Source: Sinotaia quadrata (lineage: Eukaryota > Mollusca > Gastropoda > Architaenioglossa > Viviparidae). Taken from it: a DNA stretch of 64,000 nt. Positions 29,109-39,755 of this stretch are shown here, piece by piece. The stretch spans positions 9,881,001-9,945,000 of the forward strand of contig CM054181.1 of assembly GCA_028829895.1 (NCBI GenBank), in the 5' to 3' direction. Position numbers and translations under genes: made by a program. The notes under the pieces were generated by a model, which did no database searches, was not told the DNA's origin, and saw nothing but the letters and a program-made list of their open reading frames with translations. The first letter of the stretch is position 1; each line of letters opens with the position of its first letter.

Positions 29109-32100
29109 CACACACGCACGCACTTTCTCTCTCTCCCTCAGTTCTACAAAGAATCAGCTTGACATGCAGCCTGCGAAAACTTACTCATATGTATAATTTT
29201 CAAATTTCAAGTAAAATATTTTTTAAAACAATAAATGTTGGGTCCCTTCTGTTGGAAGGCCCCCAAGCACTGCGGGGGGTTGCAGGGCAGTAGTTACGCC
29301 ACTGGTTACGTCACTTTGACACAAAGTGTTATTGCGATATGAACTACTTTGTTTCGGCACTTAGAGAACGCATTTTCAATAAGAACTTCATTTTACTGTG
29401 CGTAGATATAAAGTGCTGCTGTGGTAAAACAACGTTGCTTAACATTTAGATACACTCCAGACAAGACCTACATTCTTTCTTACGGCTTGCGTGTAAAGTG
29501 AGATTTGGGTACGATTATATTATGTATGGGTTGTGTTCACTTCGTTTGGTAACTCACGTACCGATAAAGTGAACTCATGAACGTGCAAGGGGAATAATTA
29601 TAATGATTGCCAGTGAAAGGGGAATAAATATAAATCTGAGTGTGAAAGGGAAACAGAGACTGATGTTACGCAAAATACTAAAAGGCTAAACGTGGGCAAT
29701 TATTAACAGTCTGTGATGTAAAGGGGAAACTTTTGAGTGTGATGTGATGTGGGGTGGTTGGGTGATATAGTCTAAGTGTGATGTGGAAAAAATCTTGAGT
29801 TAGAAGAAATATAAGTTTGAGTGGGCTAAGTGTAAAAGTAAAATGTTTTTTAAAAATCAAAATTTTATAGACTTGGATTGCATGTTCGAGTCTTAAGAGC
29901 AGGTAAAAATTTGCCTGTAAAGGCAAATAACAGTTTTGCCCGAATCTTAAGAGCAAGTAAAGATTTGCTTGTTTTGCCAGAGTCTTTTGAAAAGCAGGTA
30001 AAGATTTACCTGTAAAGACAAATAACAGTTTTGCCTTAGTCTTAAGAAAAGGTGAAGATTTGTTTGTGAGGACAAATAACTGTTTTGCCGGAGGTTTAAG
30101 GCGCACAGCAGTTTCATTAAGGATTACCTTGTTTCTAAAGACAAATAACAATTTTGCCCGAGGTTCAGGGCGAACGGGCAAGATTACTCAACTGCTAGAA
30201 AGGCAGTAAAGGGACTGAACTAGTGATTGTGATTGAAATAAACATCGTAGATAATATAATAATTGTTTATGCAGGGGTTCCCTAAGACCTGAAAATTAGT
30301 TCAAGGGTTCCCCCAGCATCAAGAGGATGAGAAAGACTGGTTTATGATTTATGGTTTAAGATTACCTTGTTTCTGAAGGCAAATAACTGTTTTGCCTGAG
30401 GCTCAAGATGGAGTATTTCCTTGAACACGTCAATACCTATCTGTGTAAGCTGCGCGCGTAATCTGTACCACGTGTCTCGAACCTTTTTCTTCTGCATCTC
30501 GGTCAAGGCCACAGGCTCGCCGTAACTGGTGGTGTTCGACTGCAAATATATATATACATGATGAACTGAAGCAAGGTCACTTCCACTCAAGGAGTGAGCA
30601 GAACAGCTTAGTCTTAGCTCACCACCAAAATTTTTCACTGATAGTCGGATTAAGGATGGACAGACGAAACACATTGCAGCCAACTCTACTCCCAAACCAT
30701 TTTCAGGGCGGGAAAATCAGGATGGCTTACACCATGCGACCACTCCCAAGCCCTTGTCAGGGCGGAAAATGAAGGAAAATACAATACTGAAGACTACACA
30801 AAATTGTCAGACGACGGATCTACAGAGGAAAACGATAGTAGGCCCTACACCTCTCTACTACATAATTAAGTCGGACAATCCAAAACTTGACAAATCATTC
30901 TCTTGACAAATCTGGACTCGTTTCAAATAAGGGGAAAACCTAAGTGCACAAATGAATCGAGCTGTAGAACATGCCACTATATCACTATGCCACACTCTCC
31001 AAAACCACCTCCCAATGTCAAGAAAACCCACCTCCCAATGTCAAGAAAGACCACCTCCCAATGTCAAGAAAACCCACCTCCCAATGTCAAGAAAGACCAC
31101 CTCCCAATGTCAAGAAAGACCACCTCCCAATGTCCAAGAAAGACCACCTCCCAATGTCAAGAAAGACCACCTCCCAATGTCCAAAAGACCACCTCCCAAT
31201 GTCAAGAAAGACCACCTCCCAATGTCCAAGAAAGACCACCTCCCAATGTCCAAGAAAGACCACCTCCTAATGTCCAAGAAAGACCGCCTCCCAATGTCAA
31301 GAAAGACCACCTCCCAATGTCCAAGAAAGACCACCTCCCAATGTCAAGAAAGACCACCTCCTAATGTCAAGAAAGACCACCTCCAAATGTCAAGAAAGAC
31401 CACCTCCTAATGTCAAGAAAGACCACCTCCTAATGTCAAGAAAGCCAGAAACAACAGCAAGAGACAGACCCTACTCACACAACTGCCACCCGAACTAGAG
31501 AGACGGAATCCAACATACAGATCATCTGGAAAATACCACCGAAAATGAGAGTCAATTCCTTGCAACCAGACAACAAATTAAGGAGGCCTTTGCGCATATT
31601 ACACAAACTGAATCTGTGGAATTTAAAAAATCTAGATACGATCTACTTATCTAAGACAAGAAAATCTAGACAACCACAACAAATAAGAAAAAAAGAAACT
31701 GGCAGAGTAAATTTGCCTGTCCCTATTTCTAAACTTAATTTTCATATAAATTGTTAAATTGTCAAAGTGACCCGATCTTGGGCACTCCTTATCATGGTAT
31801 TTGTTTTTTGTGTCAGAGTTGGAGTAAACAACTTGGGTTGAGAATAGGCTAGAAAATTGCTGATGCAATCCAAGTCATTTCCAACTGGATAAGTAGTTTT
31901 TATGACTAATAGTTTTACACATATAGTTTTACACTAATAGTTTTACACATATAGTTTTACACTAATAGTTTTACACTTTTTCAGAACAAACTCATCCAAA
32001 TGGAGATGGACCGAAAGTTTCTTTGTTGAAGAAGTACTTTATTCTAAACATTTGAATTTGAACATAACTCGAGTCTGGTCATGAAGGCGATCTTTAGCTT

Positions 32101-34111
32101 AAAGTAAGATAACTGACTGATAAAGAAAGAATGGACTTAGAATAGAAAGAATGGATTTTGTACACGTTTGCTATTGATCTATTATTTCAATTAGAGAATG
32201 CTTATGTAATTAAACCATTATTTCTATGTTCAGTAATTTGAATACGTTGTACATTATATATGTGAATTTTGATTGATGCTATATTCCTTATGTTGTGTGT
32301 GTATCAGGCTAGGGAAATTATTTCAGGATTTTGTCATTTGAGAATGTTTGTAAGAGAGGAAGGCGATTAGAGATGAAATATTGAAATATGCCTGAAATAT
32401 AGTGCTGCATTAATTTGACTTTTGCAAAGAAAGCACGCCTTTTTTTCCTAAACAGCAGTGACTACTGTAATTGATTGTTCATGTTGGTGCGTGAATCCAG
32501 CGTTGTCATCAAAAACATGTTGCTGTAAGTTGATTCCTGTGAATTCCATTTGAGAGAAGATAAGCAGAAATTGAGTCTTGAGTTTGGTCTTGAGAAATCA
32601 TGAAGATTATTATTGAATGTTCCTCATGGTGCAGTGAGTACTACACCTGAAATTCGAGAATGTTCATCCTGGTGTGCTTGATAGTGCAAGTGAAATTCAG
32701 GACAATCCTCTACAGTGAGCCTTGTGAGTTCAACAAGATTCTGGAACAGTTGTATAACGTGCCTAGAAGGGACACGTGAGGCTGTTGCCTGAATAAGAAT
32801 GACACTGATTGTGAACACTTGCAGGCGATAGCCGCCATCTTTGAAAAGTTTATGTGCATTTGACTTTCTTTTATTTCTCTGAAACTCTACTCTTATTTCC
32901 CTGAAGATATCTATGAACTTGATTATATATTTATGTTAAGTAACTGCTAATGTCTATGCTAGGATAAACTGAATGATTGTCTAGCATTAAAACATTGTTG
33001 TGGAGTGATGTAAATGTCAACGCTCTTTGATTATATTCATATGTTGTATATTTGATTGTTGATTTAATATTATTGTTAAATTTATTGACCTTACACATAC
33101 TGGTAACCATATGTTGGAAAGACAGTGGGTAGATGGGGCTCGCTAAATATAAATACAGATTGTCTTCTCCTTTGAGGTTTCGCGAAAGCGGCGGAAGCCG
33201 GAAGCGTTCCCCACATTAACAACAACTTTGAGGTTTTCCACCGACAGAAATACGGTGTGACGGTAAATCTTGTCTTTAATGTTGTCGAAGAGAGAAAACG
33301 TTTAGCGCCCGCATATCCACCAAGTGAGAGAGACGAGTGGAGTCTTCTGGAGAATTATTAATAACATAAATTAAGATTTTCATCACTTGTAATTAGTAAT
33401 GGATTACTAAATAATAATAATGGTCATAACCGATATCTAAGGTGGCATCGGCCTCACAGAAACCAACAAAAATAGGCCAACACCCAGACGAGCAAAGCTG
33501 AAATGAAAGAAAGAATAATGCAGACAGAAACGGACGCCATAAAGAAATCTGACAAGCAGACTGAGACCGATGTCGATACCGCACTGAAAGAGTTTGCTAG
33601 GGTGCTTGAGGCCCCACCTTCTCATTGTTGCCAGAGACGCCACCGAGAGCAACACTGACAATGGCAACAACAATAACAATAATATATAAGGCCAGGCAAC
33701 AACAACAGAGTAAAAAAAAGACGGCACCCACCACAGCATGTACGAATACAGCAACAACAACAACAGTCACACCCGAAGAAATAAGTAACAACAACGACAG
33801 CGACAACAACAATTGCACCACAGTGAGCAGCAGGGGTGTTTCAACCACCCCATTGCAGACATGATCCAGCTGCTCGACCATTTATACTGGCTGCCAGCGC
33901 CCACCTGTAGTTAAAAGAAAATAAATTACTATTTAAATATTTTAGATGTATTTAAGGACAAGTTAACCACTAAAGAAATTAACGAATTTAACCAGGAAGG
34001 ATTCACCTTTTTATTCATTCCATTCCGGCTTTGAGGATTTTCCATTTCCGGTCGGCCAACAATGAACGGCACGCTATAGGGACAACGGCCTGCGGACGCT
34101 GAGCAGCCCAT
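28304..34111 (-). CDS. Globin with acylation-type N-terminus (globin X-like), three exons
   Basis: The gene is reconstructed as exon 1 34007-34111, exon 2 30366-30539 and exon 3 28304-28708. All junctions are phase 0 and the product is 227 residues. Exon 2 carries the A to C helices: W59, P82 (C2) and F88 (CD1) in QLFAF. Exon 3 carries E to H with distal H107 (FRGHAARFMQ) and proximal H140 (LGKEH), and a tail after the H helix. These are the heme-binding residues of a functional globin. The protein starts Met-Gly-Cys-Ser, a myristoylation/palmitoylation-type N-terminus known from globin X, which suggests membrane attachment and a role in redox, nitrite or signalling chemistry rather than oxygen transport. 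That role is inference. The intron after F88 differs from the usual B12.2 and G7.0 globin positions. Exons 2 and 3 are secure; exon 1 is less so. Confidence 0.85.
29072..29140. repeat. (ACGC)n/(AC)n/(CT)n compound microsatellite in globin intron 2
   Basis: Perfect ACGC and AC runs at 29072-29122, followed by a short CT run. Confidence 0.9.
29885..30181 (-). repeat. ~54-bp degenerate repeat derived from the globin exon 2 tail
   Basis: About five copies of a unit whose core GGCAAAACTGTTATTTG plus CCTTTACAGG matches the last ~35 coding bases and donor of exon 2. The copy nearest the exon (about 30128-30166) still encodes EPRAKLLFVFRNK against EPQAKQLFAFRNK of the exon and keeps the donor ACAAG/GTAATC. 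The frame at 29678-30181 is the read-through of this array, not an exon. Confidence 0.75.
30366..30539 (-). CDS. Globin exon 2 (A to C helices)
   Basis: Acceptor TATTTGCAG, 58 codons, donor ACAAG/GTAATC. It contains the A-helix Trp, the B-helix Gly, the C-helix Pro and the CD-corner Phe expected of the globin fold. Confidence 0.9.
31005..31440. repeat. 23/24-bp minisatellite, ~19 copies, in globin intron 1
   Basis: The unit is CACCTCCCAATGTCAAGAAA plus GAC. Occasional insertion of C gives 24 bp. Three overlapping open frames across it are produced by the repeat. Confidence 0.95.
31441..34006. other. Remainder of globin intron 1; no further exon recognised
   Basis: Includes a short TAGTTTTACACTAATAGTTT array at 31905-31975, a decayed ~60-bp duplication at 32620-32705, a GC-richer stretch at 33175-33360, and a CAA/ACA-rich tract at about 33660-33815 that makes open frames on both strands. 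A 51-codon plus-strand frame at 33503-33658 is unassigned. Confidence 0.45.
34007..34111 (-). CDS. Globin exon 1 (start exon, proposed)
   Basis: A 35-codon frame opens MGCSASAGRC and ends in the donor AAAAAG/GTGAAT in phase 0, matching the phase-0 acceptor of exon 2 at 30539. Gly2 followed by Cys3 and Ser fits N-myristoylation with adjacent palmitoylation. No other upstream exon with a Met and a compatible donor was evident in 30540-34006. Proof needs a transcript. Confidence 0.6.
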
Positions 34112-34174
34112 CTGTACAGTAACAGGTCGTCAGTCAATAGATCTAAATTTAAAATGTCCTACATAAATGCATTC

Positions 34175-34316
34175 ATACATAAAAATATATATATATACAT
34201 GTGTGAGTGTATGTGCATATATATATATACACATACAATTATACATATACAAATACATTACATTTAAAACATACATACGCGCGCGCGCGCGCACACACAC
34301 ACACACACAAACACAC
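34175..34316. repeat. (TA)n and (CG)n(CA)n microsatellites
   Basis: Alternating purine-pyrimidine tracts upstream of the globin start exon. The CGCGCGCGCGCG plus CACACACA run could adopt Z-DNA. Confidence 0.9.
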
Positions 34317-34608
34317 ATATTAATTTTTCTTTTCTTTTTAGGTTAGTTTTCGGTGGATTTTTTTATTTTGGTGTGAAAGGATATGACATTGTTGACATCT
34401 GACTAGAGCAGTATTCTGATAGGTTAAATCATTTGATTATATGTTTCGTAGCAACAGAGTCACAAGTGAACCAAAGAAACAGTTTTTGTACTTTAAAAAA
34501 TAAACGAAGAGGCAGAGAGAAAACATGTACAGTTCTTGTTTCTTTGTACAAAAATATAACGTACATTTTTTCTTTTTTGGCAAACGATTTTGAACATGAG
34601 TTTGTTTT

Positions 34609-35090
34609 CTTTGCACACGTATTTAAATAAATGTGCTCTATCTGCACACGTATTTAAATAAATGTGCTCTATCTGCACACGTATTTAATATAAATTTGCT
34701 CACTCTGCACACGTATTTAAATAAATGTGCTCTATCTGCACACGTATTTAATATAAATTTGCTCACTCTGCACACGTATTTAAATAAATGTGCTCTATCT
34801 GCACACGTATTTAAATAAATGTGCTCTATCTGCACACGTATTTAAATAAATGTGCTCTATCTGCACACGTATTTAAATAAATGTGCTCTATCTGCACACG
34901 TATTTAAATAAATGTGCTCTATCTGCACACGTATTTAAATAAATTTGCTCTATCTGCACACGTATTTAAATAAATGTGCTCTATCTGCACACGTATTTAA
35001 TATAAATTTGCTCACTCTGCACACGTGTTTAATATAAATTTGCTCACTCTGCACACGTGTTTAATATAAATTTGTTCTATCTGCACTCGA
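34609..35090. repeat. 31/32-bp minisatellite, ~15 copies
   Basis: The unit is TCTGCACACGTATTTAAATA plus AATGTGCTCTA (31 bp), interspersed with the variant ATTTAATATAAATTTGCTCA (32 bp). Frames across it are rejected. Confidence 0.95.
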
Positions 35091-36110
35091 ATTTAATCTA
35101 AAGTTGCTTCTTTGCAAACTTTGTCTCTTTTTTTGCACACGTAATATATAAATTTGCTTCCTTTGCACACGCAATTTGTAAATTTACTTTCCATTAAGTA
35201 TTTCGCACAGCTAAGGATTATATAAAGTGTTAATATTAGATTTGAATTGTTTATAGGAAACATTTTTGGAAATAGGTTGTGGCGAACCCGTAGGAACTAT
35301 AAAGACACAAATATTTACACGTTTGCCCAGCGGTAAATTTTACATTTATACCACTTATAACGGGCTACTACACAGACACCACTTATGATTACTACACAGA
35401 CACCACTTATGATTATTAAACAGACACCACTTATCAAAGACAGTTCATACGAACCTACAAATATTTAAAGGACAGTTTCATACAAAACAATACCTATATT
35501 CAAAGAACAGTTCATACGAACTTATATATAATGCTAATATTCAAACAGTTCACACGAAATTCACATATAAAATCAATCTTATACTGCTGCACTATTATCA
35601 ACTCAAATGAACTTGTATTTAACACTTATCCACGGTTTTAATTCACTTGAACCTAGAGTTAATCAGCTACACAAACACCATACAAGTAAGAGAGATTCAC
35701 ATACACAATAAGTAAGTCGAAATTGTCTATCATTGAGATAAATTACAAATACTTCTTTTTGCGTGTAATCTCTCCCTTGTTGTGTGAACAATAGCTATTC
35801 TAAATCACTGTTCAGATCACTGACATATGTAGCCTATCTCTGTTACACCCAAACAAACTACGAAACTAAGGACACTCCCCCCACACACATTAAAACATCT
35901 CGAAAGAAAGAATTAAAATCTCCTAAACTACAAAACTCCCCTTTCTAAAAAGAAAAAGAAACAACAACAAAAAAGTAGAACAAATTGAAAGAAAGAATTT
36001 ATCACCTAAGCTACGAACTAAAGACACTCATATATAAGTTTTAAAAAATCGAAAGAAAGAATTTATTCACCTTGTGTGAGTGTACATAGCCTACCTTTGA
36101 CCTTCGTGGC
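35091..36110. repeat. Degenerate short tandem motifs
   Basis: ACAGACACCACTTATGATTA (about 35365-35430), CAGTTCATACGAAC (35440-35550) and GAAAGAAAGAATT with CTAAACTAC (35870-36065) motifs recur at irregular spacing. No gene seen. Confidence 0.5.
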
Positions 36111-36204
36111 AGAGAAGTTTACAATGGTCGATATTATTTGTCAAGAACTTTATTGTGGCAGCAACACACAGTTTGGTGCCACTCGAGTTTTGCTCGAAAT
36201 GAAA

Positions 36205-36256
36205 TGACCGGCTTGCTAGCTGTTTTGGTCATGGTGTTGTATTTACAAGCCGGTCA
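36205..36256. other. Perfect 11-bp inverted repeat (hairpin)
   Basis: TGACCGGCTTG at 36205-36215 and CAAGCCGGTCA at 36246-36256, separated by 30 bp, inside a CpG-containing stretch (36110-36330). Confidence 0.75.
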
Positions 36257-37990
36257 GTTCGCAACTGTCATGGCGACAACAAAATCAAAAGCGCCAAAAC
36301 AAACTTCGTAATTTGATAGAAATGAAGAAGTCACTAATGGCAGGTCGCCACTTTGGATTATGTTTAGTTTCCGAGAAGTATCCGGAACGCCAAAATCTCT
36401 GGTTTAGCTGAGTTCTGTTCAATTAGTATGTATTGTGTGGTCCCAGCAGAACAAAGTGTTCTTTCAAAATTCAATACTTTACGGCTGAGCGATTTGGAAA
36501 ATATCTGCGCAAGGTCAGTTGACCGATTAAAGTGTACTGCAAGCCTGAATTTTGTCTGGACAAAGTTGTAAATATCTCACTGGAGACAGAAGTTGGCGGG
36601 GGGGGGGGGGGGGGAGTAGGTGCCTGTGTTTTCCTAAGTACCACTATCTTTTGGAATTTCTCATTACGATTTGGATTGTGGAAATATATATAATATTATT
36701 TAGTCCACTAGACTAATGAAATAGAAAACAAACCCACATTAGTCATTATACAGATGACGTAATGTTATTACTTGTCCACTAGACTAATGAAATAGATGAC
36801 GTAGTAATACCCCACAAGAGTCATTACATAGGTGATGTCATGTTATTACTTGCACCAAACTATCGAACTGGGTTGAAGACTATGTAGATGAGAAGAAGGT
36901 TTTGCACATTTCCTTGAGTGGTAAATATATTGACTTCTCAGAAACTTGTTGTATGTTGTTGTGCAGAATGTTGTGTAGAATGTTTTGTTAATGATTGTTG
37001 TACGAAACTAACGCATAGTTCTTTCAGAGCAGGTTATGTGGCGCTAGTGATAACTCATGCTATATGTAGAGATGATGAAATGAAGATAAGCAGGTGTTGT
37101 GCGCTGTTCTTTATTCATTGCAAAACCCTTTGTAGCGTGAGACTAAATAGTAGACTGATGTGACGATTTAATTGAATTTAATGTAAATTATTCTTGGATT
37201 ATGGTTGTATCCATTGAGATTCGTGTAAATATTTCTCCATGATGAGAATTTTGTAAATTATAAGTTAGCATACAGCTAACGTTTATTGATGTCAAATTGT
37301 AAGAACCATCTATTGCTGTCACCACAAAGCCTTAAAATCTCATATTTATCAGTGGCTATAGAGAGATATGATTATCTAGTGCGCTTGGCCTTTCTTCCAT
37401 GTTGTCATAATTTTCTGCTGAACCAATCCTCATGTTCACTCTGAAATGCACACCCGACTCTTGCTGTAGACTGATGTTTGCCACGTGGTTGGATGACATC
37501 ATCAACAGGGGTGAGGATCATTGCACGAGTAACTAATGACATGGTGGGTTCATCTCTATTCATGACAACAAAGTTCCATGTCATACAATCTATAATTAAA
37601 CAAACATTGGGACAGTAAATAGATGGTCTCGGTTGACCTGATTTTTTTCAGAAATCGAAAGCAATTGTTTTCTTTTTATTGATAGTAATAAATCTTCTTT
37701 GTTCTTATTATCTTAAACCCACATTTTGTTTAATTGTTTGTGTGACCAAGAAGTTTTTTGGGGGGCTGGGGGGTTCTGAGCTGGAAATATGTGGTTGTTA
37801 TATAAATCAAAATTAATCAAATGGAAAAATAACATTACCAACTCGAGACACGTCATCTAAAGAACAGGTCTGACATAGAGATTGAATGATAGATTAGGCC
37901 GCCTGGGCTGTTGTCAGTATTAGATCTAATAAACTGAAAGATTATTACTTCTTAGTTTGATAATGTGACATGATCATTAAATAAAACCCT
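36257..37990. other. No gene; poly-G tract and a small duplication
   Basis: A 17-base G run lies at 36598-36614. A ~72-bp direct duplication (CCACTAGACTAATGAAATAG, then ATGTTATTACTTG) lies at about 36705-36855. The rest is AT-rich single-copy sequence. Confidence 0.5.
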
Positions 37991-38002
37991 GCATATGACA
38001 CA

Positions 38003-38215
38003 AACTTTAAGGGTAACATAGAAAAGTTCAAACTATATCTATCCTGAGAGATTATTTAATTTAGGTGCTATAGTGTTTGATAAACTAAACTTTAAGGGCA
38101 TCCTAGAAAAGTTCAAACTATATCTATCCTGAGAGATTATTTAATTCAGGTGCTTTAGTGTTTGATAAACTAAACTTTAAGGGCATCCTAGAAAAGTTCA
38201 AACTATATTTATCCC
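38003..38215. repeat. ~85-bp tandem repeat, 2.5 copies
   Basis: ACTTTAAGGGCATCCTAGAA with AAGTTCAAACTATATCTATC recurs near 38003, 38088 and 38173. Confidence 0.8.
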
Positions 38216-38400
38216 ACTTACTCCCATCCGCAATAATTGCATTACTAAAACCGAAAGTCTTTGACCGTCTTTTTCTAGAGATGTACATTAGCATGTCTGA
38301 TTCAATGACGGACCAATTACATGAGCTTATTTCACTGACTGATTTTACTCAAAGGTTTTCCGCAATGACTGACTAATTATATGTTTATTTCACTGACTGA

Positions 38401-38432
38401 TTTAGGGTTAGGGTTAGGGTTTAGGGTTAGAG
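38401..38432 (+). repeat. Interstitial telomere-like tract
   Basis: About five units of TTAGGG/TTTAGGG on the plus strand, far from any sequence end. TTAGGG is the usual metazoan telomere unit. Confidence 0.8.
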
Positions 38433-39147
38433 GCGGATAAGGAGTTGTTTTTATGGCGTGCGTTTAAATATTCAAATGTCTAGACATCAGAAATAGGTCA
38501 AGGTTGCGTGCGTGCATTAAATTGGAGCTGGCAAAAAGTGGCGGGGCTTATCTGGAAAAGATCCCAAGGGTTTTCCTCATTGAATACTTAGATAGCTTTC
38601 AGGAATCCGAATTGCTTCAAGGAACTGACAGTTTACCTCAGTGAATGACTTAGGACTAATGGAGACTCGTTTTACATCAGAGACTGACTCAGACAAGAGC
38701 TAACCTCAAGGAATGGAGACTTATTTTACCTCACAGACTGACTCCAATCTTGTGCTTTTCTTATTAATGAATGCATTTTAAAAGAAAGATCCAAATAGCA
38801 TGTGCAAGGTTAACGCATACGAAACGACACAAATTGTAAAAAGCAGACATTATAATACTGAAACATTCAGAAATGAAGTAACACAAGCACACGTCTTGAT
38901 TTATAAAGGTCAAACATTATAATACTGAAACATTCAGAAATGACGTAACACATGCACACTTCTTGACGTACTAAACAAATATAATAATGAAACATCCGGA
39001 AATGACGTAACACAAGCGCACAATTTGGTGTATATTACAAACTGTTCGTCTAGCAACTACATATCCCACAATGCAATATTTTAGCCATCACTTCGAAAAT
39101 ACTGAGTATGTCTACAAGTTCAGAATTCATGATTTGCGAAGATCATA

Positions 39148-39202
<55 letters not shown>

Positions 39203-39545
39203 CTTCCCACCCCACGTAGAGTTATATTTCCCAACACAGCTCACTGATAGTCCAGGAACTCTTGACCAATTCTTGTGTCCCGAGTACGGGTGAAAATAAA
39301 TTGGATTTGTCTGAAAACACGGAGATGACATCTAACTTGAATTAGCCTGCAGTCTCAGAGGAGCGGCAAATAAATCTTTAACAAATTGTCTCAATTAAAG
39401 TGTCTAACTTGTTGAGAGTGTGGTAACGTTCAATTGCTCTTAGCCAATTGTCCAGCAAAAAGTACTTTCTAAATCCAGCTTAATGTACGCTTAGAGTTCA
39501 CCTGACTTGTCAAAATAATAGCATTCTGGAAAGACGGTATAATCC
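38433..39545. other. No gene; (CT)n(CA)n microsatellite
   Basis: Contains a TAATACTGAAACATTCAGAA duplication at about 38850-39010 and a compound (CT)n(CA)n tract at 39151-39202. No supported coding sequence. Confidence 0.5.
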
Positions 39546-39547
39546 AG

Positions 39548-39755
39548 CAGTCAGTGCTGGACCGAAATGGGCCTACTTCTTTACTCTATTGAATTGGTAA
39601 TTGTGGCCTGAATAGATTCTAAGTCAGTGCTGGACCGAAATGGGCCTACTTCTATACTCTATAGGTAATTGTGGCCTGAATAGATTCTAAGACAGTGCTG
39701 GACCGAAATGGGCCTACTTCTATAGGTAATTGTGGCCTGAATAGATTCTAAGCGT
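39548..39755. repeat. ~70-bp tandem repeat, 3 copies
   Basis: Copies of AGTCAGTGCTGGACCGAAAT, then GGGCCTACTTCTATA and GTAATTGTGGCCTGAATAGA, start at 39549, 39622 and about 39691. Confidence 0.85.

Noticed and set aside
29678..30181. 167-codon frame in globin intron 2
   Set aside because: It is the read-through of the amplified exon 2 tail; similarity to globin is limited to the repeated CD-corner segment.
30903..31410. Three overlapping frames of 99-153 codons
   Set aside because: Translation of the 23-bp minisatellite; proline/lysine-rich periodic peptides.
33437..33881. Leu/Val-rich minus-strand frames
   Set aside because: Complement of a CAA/ACA-rich low-complexity tract.
38401..38432. 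Chromosome end
   Set aside because: Only about five units with ordinary sequence on both sides; interstitial instead.
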